In this document: in pieces, positions 58,433 to 64,000 of the stretch | How the letters are laid out: the number at the start of each line of letters is the position of its first letter | How positions within the stretch are numbered: position 1 is the first letter of the stretch | The notes under the pieces: generated by a model | The model's database searches: none | Told to the model about the DNA's origin: nothing | What the model saw: only the letters and a program-made list of their open reading frames with translations | Made by a program: the position numbers and the translations under genes | IMG/VR virus record: IMGVR_UViG_3300036791_001038 | Location: 1 to 64,000 of that record | Origin: a virus | DNA length: 64,000 nucleotides | Reading direction: 5' to 3' (one strand)

Positions 58433-60852
58433 TGGGGGTCTTCGCCTACTCACCCAGCATCAGATGTGAGATCGCCACGGCCTCGGGCACTGTCGATGTC
58501 TCCGAGGACATCACCCAGGGCACGGTGCAGCTTCGCGAGAACGGCCTGCACACCATGAGCCTGGGCCTGCTCAACAAGCGGCGCAAGTACGACCGGGCCT
58601 TCTCCCCCAACGACCGCTTCGTGATCTACATGAAGCGGGTGCGCGAGATGCTGGTCATGACCGGCTACCTCAACGTGGTGCCCTTCGTGACGGCCTGGCA
58701 GCGGACCATCATCATCACCGGGTCCTGCGCCAACAAGCGGCTCCTGTACCACTACTGGGATCCCGGCACCATCGCGGCCATGGACCTCTTGATGCACAAC
58801 GGAGCCATGGGGGATCCCGCCAACGGAGCCGATGGTGGCATCTCTCAAAAGATGGAGGCAATCCTCACCCAGGTGTGTGGACTGAAGAACTCCGAGATCC
58901 ACATCGGGCAGATACCACCAGCTTGGATGAACAAGATCGCCGCCTTGTACAACGCCGTCGAAGGCCAGTTCGGCAGCTATTACGACGCTCTGGGCGGCAA
59001 TAACACTCAGGGATCCACCACTGCCGCCAATGGTGTCACCACCAACTCCACCAATCCCATCAAGACCTTAGGGAAAGCCCGGAACGACGTGCCCAAGGGG
59101 GTCGAGCTTCCTACCACCCTGGGTCCGGTGACCAGCGCGGCTCCATTGACCACCGGCATCCAGCCCGAGAAGGGCCACTTTTGGATCGCCATGCAGTGGG
59201 GCTTCCGGTTGCCCCCGGACGGCACCAAGAACACCCCCGGCATCGACAAGGTCAAGGTCACGGCCTGGCTGGCCAAGCGCAAGATGATCGTGGCCAACCC
59301 CAACTCCAACGCCGCCGCCATCGTCTACACCGTGGGCTGGGGACCCAAGCAGGTCAGCAAGCCCCCTCAGCCCTTGGTGTGCATGGACTCGTACCTGATG
59401 TCGTCACTGGGGCTCACTGAGGGCGACTACGTCTCGATCGCCTGGGTCGATCCCGCCCAGGAGGCGGCCCAGAAGTTCGGGATGATCTCCGGCACGGCGG
59501 CCACTACCGGAGCCGGATCGGCAACCGGTGGCGACAATGCTTACACCGGGTCGAGTACGGGACAGATCGCAGTCGTTTCCGTAGCCGGTCTCAACGCCGC
59601 TAACTACGCCACTGGCCTTTGCAATCACACGCCTCCCATCCCTTATGTCAGTGGTGGTGTCGGTCCTAACGGCTATGACTGCTCCGGTTTGACCTCACAA
59701 GCGTGGCTACATGGTGGAAAGATCGAGATCCCTCGTACCTCTGAACAACAATACACCGCTCTGCATGTCCCCAATATGACGGTGGCTCAGCTTGAGCCCG
59801 GTGATCTGATCTTTTACGAGATGCGCTCGGATGGTCCCGGTCATGTCACCATGTGGGTCGGTAACAATCAGATGGCCGAGGCTCCCCAGACCGGCCAAAA
59901 CCTCCATATCACCGATTATCGCACCGACTCAGTAGGGTTTGGACGGCCCTCGGATGCGGCGGCCAAGGCTGGTACTACCACGGTTCCTGTCGGTAGCACG
60001 GCGGCCGGAGCCACCGGGGGCACTGGCACTGCAGCCACGCAGCAGCTAATCACCGAGTGGGATTGGTTCGGTCAAGGCTATGATCCGCTCTCCGGGATAT
60101 TGGCCGGGGTACGCTCTCTGATGAACGACTCTCCCATCCTGCCTTTCATCGACATGATGGCCAAGGCCTCGATGCGATCCTGGTGCGCGGCTCCCAACGG
60201 TGATTTCATCAGTTGGTTCCCGGACTATTTCGGGGTGTATCAGACGGCCGGGATCATGGATGTCACCAATGTTGAGCTACAGGACTTCACCATCGTTTGG
60301 TCCGACGAGAGCTTGTTCACCCACCAGTTCACGGCCGGAACCTACGCCCCCAGCGTCTTCGGCTCTGCTCCGGGTGGCCCGATAGCTATCGGCAACATGG
60401 TCCAGACCATGGGCATAGCCACCGTGCAGACGCCGGATGTCCTCAAGGCCCTCCTCAATCTGAGCGAGGCCGATCTGGCCCCCAATGGATCCGGCTCGGT
60501 ACTGATCAAGCAGATCCTGGACCGCTTTGGGGTACGACCCAACTTCACCCCCATGCAGACCATCGTCGGCCACCTGGCTGAGTTCTGGTATGCCCTCTAC
60601 CTATTTCAGTTGAACTGGGCCAGCCAGTTCAACACGGTCATCCCCATCACCTTCATGCCTGAGCTTTACCCCGGCATGCTGTTGCGCCTCAAGCAGTTCG
60701 GCTTCCAGTGCTACGTCACCGGGGTGACCCACTCCTTCAACCTAACCCAGGGCGGTGGGTTCAAGACCGATGTCAACGTGATCGCCCCGTCCGCCACCGA
60801 CAACTCCGGGCTCTACGGAATGGCCAAGGGAGGGTTGACCGCACTCGTATGA
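58432..60852 (+). CDS. Baseplate hub protein with internal NlpC/P60 endopeptidase (806 aa)
   Basis: TGATG overlap. The N-terminal region (SEDITQGTVQLRENGLHTMS ... RAFSPNDRFVIYMKRVREML) and C-terminal region (ELYPGMLLRLKQFGFQCYVT GV-HSFNLTQGG split here) resemble gpD/gp27-like hub proteins. Between them, about residues 385-510, lies an NlpC/P60 domain with C417 (YDCSGLT) and H471 (GPGHVTMWVG). It would cleave stem-peptide bonds. It is the third hydrolase type in this baseplate. Confidence 0.85.
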   Translation: MGVFAYSPSIRCEIATASGTVDVSEDITQGTVQLRENGLHTMSLGLLNKRRKYDRAFSPNDRFVIYMKRVREMLVMTGYLNVVPFVTAWQRTIIITGSCANKRLLYHYWDPGTIAAMDLLMHNGAMGDPANGADGGISQKMEAILTQVCGLKNSEIHIGQIPPAWMNKIAALYNAVEGQFGSYYDALGGNNTQGSTTAANGVTTNSTNPIKTLGKARNDVPKGVELPTTLGPVTSAAPLTTGIQPEKGHFWIAMQWGFRLPPDGTKNTPGIDKVKVTAWLAKRKMIVANPNSNAAAIVYTVGWGPKQVSKPPQPLVCMDSYLMSSLGLTEGDYVSIAWVDPAQEAAQKFGMISGTAATTGAGSATGGDNAYTGSSTGQIAVVSVAGLNAANYATGLCNHTPPIPYVSGGVGPNGYDCSGLTSQAWLHGGKIEIPRTSEQQYTALHVPNMTVAQLEPGDLIFYEMRSDGPGHVTMWVGNNQMAEAPQTGQNLHITDYRTDSVGFGRPSDAAAKAGTTTVPVGSTAAGATGGTGTAATQQLITEWDWFGQGYDPLSGILAGVRSLMNDSPILPFIDMMAKASMRSWCAAPNGDFISWFPDYFGVYQTAGIMDVTNVELQDFTIVWSDESLFTHQFTAGTYAPSVFGSAPGGPIAIGNMVQTMGIATVQTPDVLKALLNLSEADLAPNGSGSVLIKQILDRFGVRPNFTPMQTIVGHLAEFWYALYLFQLNWASQFNTVIPITFMPELYPGMLLRLKQFGFQCYVTGVTHSFNLTQGGGFKTDVNVIAPSATDNSGLYGMAKGGLTALV

Positions 60853-61685
60853 CCTCTCCCCACTCCCGTAACCCTCAGGCCGTCGCTGTGGCCAACAGCG
60901 CCGCCCAGATCACCCGCTACTCGGTGGTCGTCACCGCCATCGATCATTCCAGGGTCGGTCAGAACCAGACCGATCCCATGGGCATCGCCACCACCATCGA
61001 CAGCTTCGGCAAGTACCGCCAGATCGGCGTGTCCACCATGGTGGGCTCGGGGGCCTACCCGCAGGTGGGCGAGCAATGGATCGTGGACCAGTCCCTGGGG
61101 GCCTGGACCTTTCTGTCGCGCCAGAACCCGGTGTTGCCGGTCCTCCTGATGGGTCCGACCATCGTGCTACCCCGCAGCCCTTCGACCCCGGCTACTCCGC
61201 CCGACGGCGGCATCCTCTACGTGGAACACGGGGATCTCTACTTCCTCGATCCCAACGGGGTCCCGAACCCTCTGACCTCCCCACCACCGAACTTCGAGTT
61301 CACGGTGCCGGGGCCGATCACTCTGGCCGCGTCGGCGGCCTGGGTGCCCTTGCCTGCGCCGGGGCTCACCGGCTCGTTCACTCTCAATCATAACTGGCTG
61401 TGTCAGATTTGTGTCTCGGCCTACATCGACACCGTTGTCAACAACAATCAGATCAACCTGGACTTCCAGATATCGGGAGCCAACAGCATCGCACCAGGGT
61501 CACCTCCACAGAATGTGTTGCGCGTCGGTGGTAAGAGCGAGACGGCTACGACTGCTTCTCTGACCACTTTCTATTCGTTTCTAAAGGGAACTTCGACTAT
61601 TACCGCCTATTACACGGCCCAGGCCGCCGGTGGTTTGGCCAGTTATTACACGATTGATGTGGTCGGTGTCGGGTTGCTGCGTTGA
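60849..61685 (+). CDS. Baseplate spike-like protein (278 aa)
   Basis: ATG 60849 in an ATGA overlap. An N-terminal OB-fold-like part (TRYSVVVTAIDHSRVGQNQT ... YPQVGEQWIVDQSLGAWTFL) is followed by a linker with ILYVEHGDLYFLDPNG and a beta-sandwich tip (FTVPGPITLAASAAWVPLPA ... FYSFLKGTSTITAYYTAQAA). Layout and position are those of tail spike or gpV-like proteins. Confidence 0.7.
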   Translation: MTSPHSRNPQAVAVANSAAQITRYSVVVTAIDHSRVGQNQTDPMGIATTIDSFGKYRQIGVSTMVGSGAYPQVGEQWIVDQSLGAWTFLSRQNPVLPVLLMGPTIVLPRSPSTPATPPDGGILYVEHGDLYFLDPNGVPNPLTSPPPNFEFTVPGPITLAASAAWVPLPAPGLTGSFTLNHNWLCQICVSAYIDTVVNNNQINLDFQISGANSIAPGSPPQNVLRVGGKSETATTASLTTFYSFLKGTSTITAYYTAQAAGGLASYYTIDVVGVGLLR

Positions 61686-61697
61686 GAAAGGGATGGG

Positions 61698-62129
61698 ATG
61701 TTCACCTTACAGGTTCAAAACGGTGATCTGCAGATCGGTGCGAATGGGTTTGCTTCGCTCAATGGTCCCTCGAAGGTCTACCAGGACTTGTCCCTGGCTA
61801 CCCTGGAGCCCTACGGATGTGATCGATTCCATCCGAGATGGGGCTCATTGCTGGGCAACTATATCGGTGACGCCATCACCTTGGTCGATGAGAACCTGAT
61901 CATGGCCGAAGTGGCCCGACTGGTGAACAACTACATGATGGTGCAGCAGGACAACATCTCCACCGAGGTATCCAGGGGCCTGCAAAGCCAGTACGCCAGC
62001 AATGAGGTGGTGGGCTCCATCGAAGCCATCAATGTGACCCAGCAGGCGGACAGGCTGATGGTCTCGGTGCAGATCCTGACGGTGTCAGGACAGCAGGTGA
62101 CCCTCCAGAACGAAGTGAGCCAAACCTGA
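61698..62129 (+). CDS. Baseplate wedge protein, gp25-like (143 aa)
   Basis: ATG 61698 has GAGAAAGGGATGGG upstream. GDLQIGANGFASLNGPSKVY, QDLSLATLEPYGCDRFHPRW and GSLLGNYIG match the T4 gp25/P2 W family, which joins wedges to the sheath. The stop overlaps the HNH gene start (TGATG). Length is typical. Confidence 0.85.
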   Translation: MFTLQVQNGDLQIGANGFASLNGPSKVYQDLSLATLEPYGCDRFHPRWGSLLGNYIGDAITLVDENLIMAEVARLVNNYMMVQQDNISTEVSRGLQSQYASNEVVGSIEAINVTQQADRLMVSVQILTVSGQQVTLQNEVSQT

Positions 62130-62581
62130 TGCCCCTTAACACCCTTGTGTTCGTCAACGGAGTGCGCCGCCCGGAATACCGCGCCTGGCAGAGCATGAAG
62201 TATCGATGCTTGGATCCGAACGCTCGTCAGTTCCGTAACTACGGAGCTAGAGGTATCCAAATCTGTGATCAGTGGATGGTCTTCGCCAACTTCTTTGCTG
62301 ACATGGGTGAACGTCCTGGGCCAGCGTACAGCATCGACCGGTTCCCTGATCTCCATGGGGACTATGAGCCCGGTAACTGTCGATGGGCCACAATCATCGA
62401 GCAAAACAGGAACAAACGTACCAACGTTATCCTGACTTTGCATGGTGAATCGCATCCCATGTCTGAATGGGCGGAGATCACTGGAATCCATGTGGATACC
62501 ATCAGGAGAAGAATCGTAGTTTACGATTGGTCTGAAGAGGAAGCTCTGACCATTCCTGCTCGACTCGGACAGAGGAGGTAG
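62129..62581 (+). CDS. HNH homing endonuclease between baseplate genes (150 aa)
   Basis: ATG 62129 in a TGATG overlap with the gp25-like gene. YRAWQSMKYRCLDPNARQFR, NYGARGIQICDQWMVFANFF, ADMGERPGPAYSIDRFPDLH and GDYEPGNCRWATIIEQNRNK are the hallmark of the phage/plasmid HNH family. The C-terminus (HPMSEWAEITGIHVDTIRRR) is a helix-turn-helix. GC is lower than neighbouring baseplate genes, consistent with mobility. Its end carries the Shine-Dalgarno of the baseplate J-like gene. Confidence 0.85.
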   Translation: MPLNTLVFVNGVRRPEYRAWQSMKYRCLDPNARQFRNYGARGIQICDQWMVFANFFADMGERPGPAYSIDRFPDLHGDYEPGNCRWATIIEQNRNKRTNVILTLHGESHPMSEWAEITGIHVDTIRRRIVVYDWSEEEALTIPARLGQRR

Positions 62582-62585
62582 GGCC

Positions 62586-64000
62586 ATTCCTACGCAGACC
62601 GATGTCGCCAGCCAGATCGTATCCGCCCTGGGGGTGACCATCCCCGACCTCGACACCTCGATCGGCACCCCCACCCGCAAGATCATCGACGCCGTGTCCG
62701 AGGTGATCGCAGAGGCGTATGTCGATCAGTTCTTCCTGGGCTACAACTACGACATCGCCAGCCTGACCGGGGCTTCGCTGGACGACTTCGTGAACCTGTT
62801 CGGCATGACCCGTTTCGCGGCCCGGCGCGCCACCGGAGTGGCCACCTTCGCCGTTCCCCAGGCCGCCGTGCAATCCACCTCGGTGCCCTCGGGGACGGCC
62901 ATCGCCACCAACGACAGTCCGGCCGTCATCTTCACCACCCTCATCACCGCGGTGCTACCCATCGGCGCAGTCTCCATCGACGTGCCCATCATCGCCCAGG
63001 TAGGGGGATCGGCGGGCAACGTGCCCCCCAATGCCATCGTCAACTTCGGCACGCCCCTGAGTGGCTTCTCCAACGTGGCCAACACCAACGCCACCTTCGG
63101 GGGATCCGACGCCGAATCCGACGACGCCCTGCGGAACCGCTTCGAGAACACCGTCTTCCGCAACATGGCCGGGACCGAGCAGATGTTCCTGGGGGTGGCC
63201 CAGGAGAACCCCGCCACCGTCCGGGCCAACGTCATCGGGGCGGCCAAGACCCATCTGGAGCAGGTCCAGATCGTCAACACCAAGGGCCAATCCACCATCC
63301 AGGCGGCCCAGTACGTCTACCCCATCAACTACGTCTTCGGGCCGGACATCGACAACCAGAACATCCTGAACCCCGGCATCAACTACACCTTCGACCCCAC
63401 CACCTTCGCCATGACGGCCCCAACCTTCGCGGTCGCCAACCTGGCCCTGGTGGCCTCGGGTGGCACCTTCGCCAGCGGGGTGGCCCGGTTCTACCGCATC
63501 GCCTGGGGCAACGACTGGGGCACCACTCCGGCTTCGGCTGAGGCCACCATCACCACCAACGCCGTCAACCAGGGCATCCGGCTGACCATCCCGACCCCAC
63601 CATTGATCGCGGAATGGGTCTACATCTACGGCTCTTCCACCACCAATACCGAGGTCCTGCTGGCCATCATCCCGGTCAGTCAGACCACCTGGACCGACAA
63701 TGCCTCCTACACCGGCACCCAGGCTTATCCCACCGTGAACACGGCCGGATACTCACCTACCATCACGTCCATCGATCCGGTCAACTGCCCGGATGGCATC
63801 TACGATTTTCAGTTCTCATACGTGCCGCAGGCGTCGCGCAACAACCCCGCCAATGGCATCACCAACAAGATCGACATCTATGTCCAGGGCGACGACGAGC
63901 AGCAGGCCAATGACACCGTCATCTGGTCCGGGGCCGTCACCTTCAACTCGGTGGCCAACGACCCCATGAACTTCACCAAGTACATTCACCCTGATCTCAC
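62586..64000 (+). CDS. Baseplate J-like protein, 3' end beyond window
   Basis: The frame runs off the right edge (about 471 codons seen). The best initiation site is ATT 62586, 7 nt after AGGAGG (62573-62578); no in-frame ATG, GTG or TTG precedes GTG 62632, which lacks a ribosome site. TPTRKIIDAVSEVIAEAYVD, GASLDDFVNLFGMTRFAARR, ATGVATFAVPQAAVQSTSVP and GGSDAESDDALRNRFENTVF are typical baseplate J/gp6-like sequence. It forms the baseplate wedge. Confidence 0.85.
   Translation, partial: MPTQTDVASQIVSALGVTIPDLDTSIGTPTRKIIDAVSEVIAEAYVDQFFLGYNYDIASLTGASLDDFVNLFGMTRFAARRATGVATFAVPQAAVQSTSVPSGTAIATNDSPAVIFTTLITAVLPIGAVSIDVPIIAQVGGSAGNVPPNAIVNFGTPLSGFSNVANTNATFGGSDAESDDALRNRFENTVFRNMAGTEQMFLGVAQENPATVRANVIGAAKTHLEQVQIVNTKGQSTIQAAQYVYPINYVFGPDIDNQNILNPGINYTFDPTTFAMTAPTFAVANLALVASGGTFASGVARFYRIAWGNDWGTTPASAEATITTNAVNQGIRLTIPTPPLIAEWVYIYGSSTTNTEVLLAIIPVSQTTWTDNASYTGTQAYPTVNTAGYSPTITSIDPVNCPDGIYDFQFSYVPQASRNNPANGITNKIDIYVQGDDEQQANDTVIWSGAVTFNSVANDPMNFTKYIHPDL

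Noticed and set aside
1-64000. tRNA genes, integrase, attachment sites, terminase or portal
   Set aside because: Looked for by characteristic motifs and context, but none was found in this window.

Overview
The window is part of a large, high-GC tailed-phage genome with a contractile tail. The tail sheath (49755-51230), tube, frameshifted tail-assembly chaperone, tape measure, gp25-like wedge and baseplate J-like genes identify a myovirus. High GC, frequent GTG/TTG starts, TANNNT-type -10 boxes, DUF6011- and DUF6283-type small proteins and several peptidoglycan hydrolases point to an actinobacterial host. That host call is inference. No terminase, portal, integrase, tRNA gene or CRISPR array was recognised.

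Layout. (1) 1-3.6 kb: the end of one small-gene operon, a possible structured RNA with a bidirectional terminator, a leftward two-gene regulator-like pair (590-1926), and a divergent promoter/operator region. (2) 3.6-9.8 kb: a rightward train of about 20 very small genes, mostly joined by 4-nt ATGA/GTGA/TTGA overlaps; many encode Cys-pair zinc-ribbon-like proteins. (3) 9.8-11.1 kb: a leftward lysis unit with an amidase endolysin and two tiny acidic Pro-rich proteins. (4) 11.3-25.4 kb: the head module, with a 3,240-residue polyprotein-like gene beginning with a prohead-protease-like domain, then an acidic scaffold-like protein, a decoration-like protein and the major capsid protein. (5) 25.4-49.6 kb: small membrane proteins, a collagen-like protein, a 2,127-residue fibre, four tandem fibre-head paralogues, a 21-copy 20-residue solenoid protein and neck/connector-like genes. 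(6) 49.7-64 kb: sheath, tube, chaperone, tape measure and a baseplate with three different built-in peptidoglycan hydrolases, ending inside the baseplate J-like gene.

The most unusual element is the gene at 11323-21045. After the protease-like N-terminus it strings together GNAT-like, Nudix, ParB-like, Rifampin-ADP-ribosyltransferase(Arr)-like and several other ADP-ribosyltransferase-like modules. Many modules are preceded by a recurring LRAFVA motif. The arrangement suggests a cargo of host-modifying enzymes made as one chain, packaged with the head, and possibly cut by its own protease. This is a hypothesis drawn from sequence alone. An HNH endonuclease gene lies antisense inside this ORF without closing its frame.

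A second recurring feature is a bipartite element, CCTGTC-N10-CCAGAGC-N3-GAAGGGGTGAG. It occurs seven times, with nearly fixed spacing, upstream of virion genes, and may coordinate late expression.
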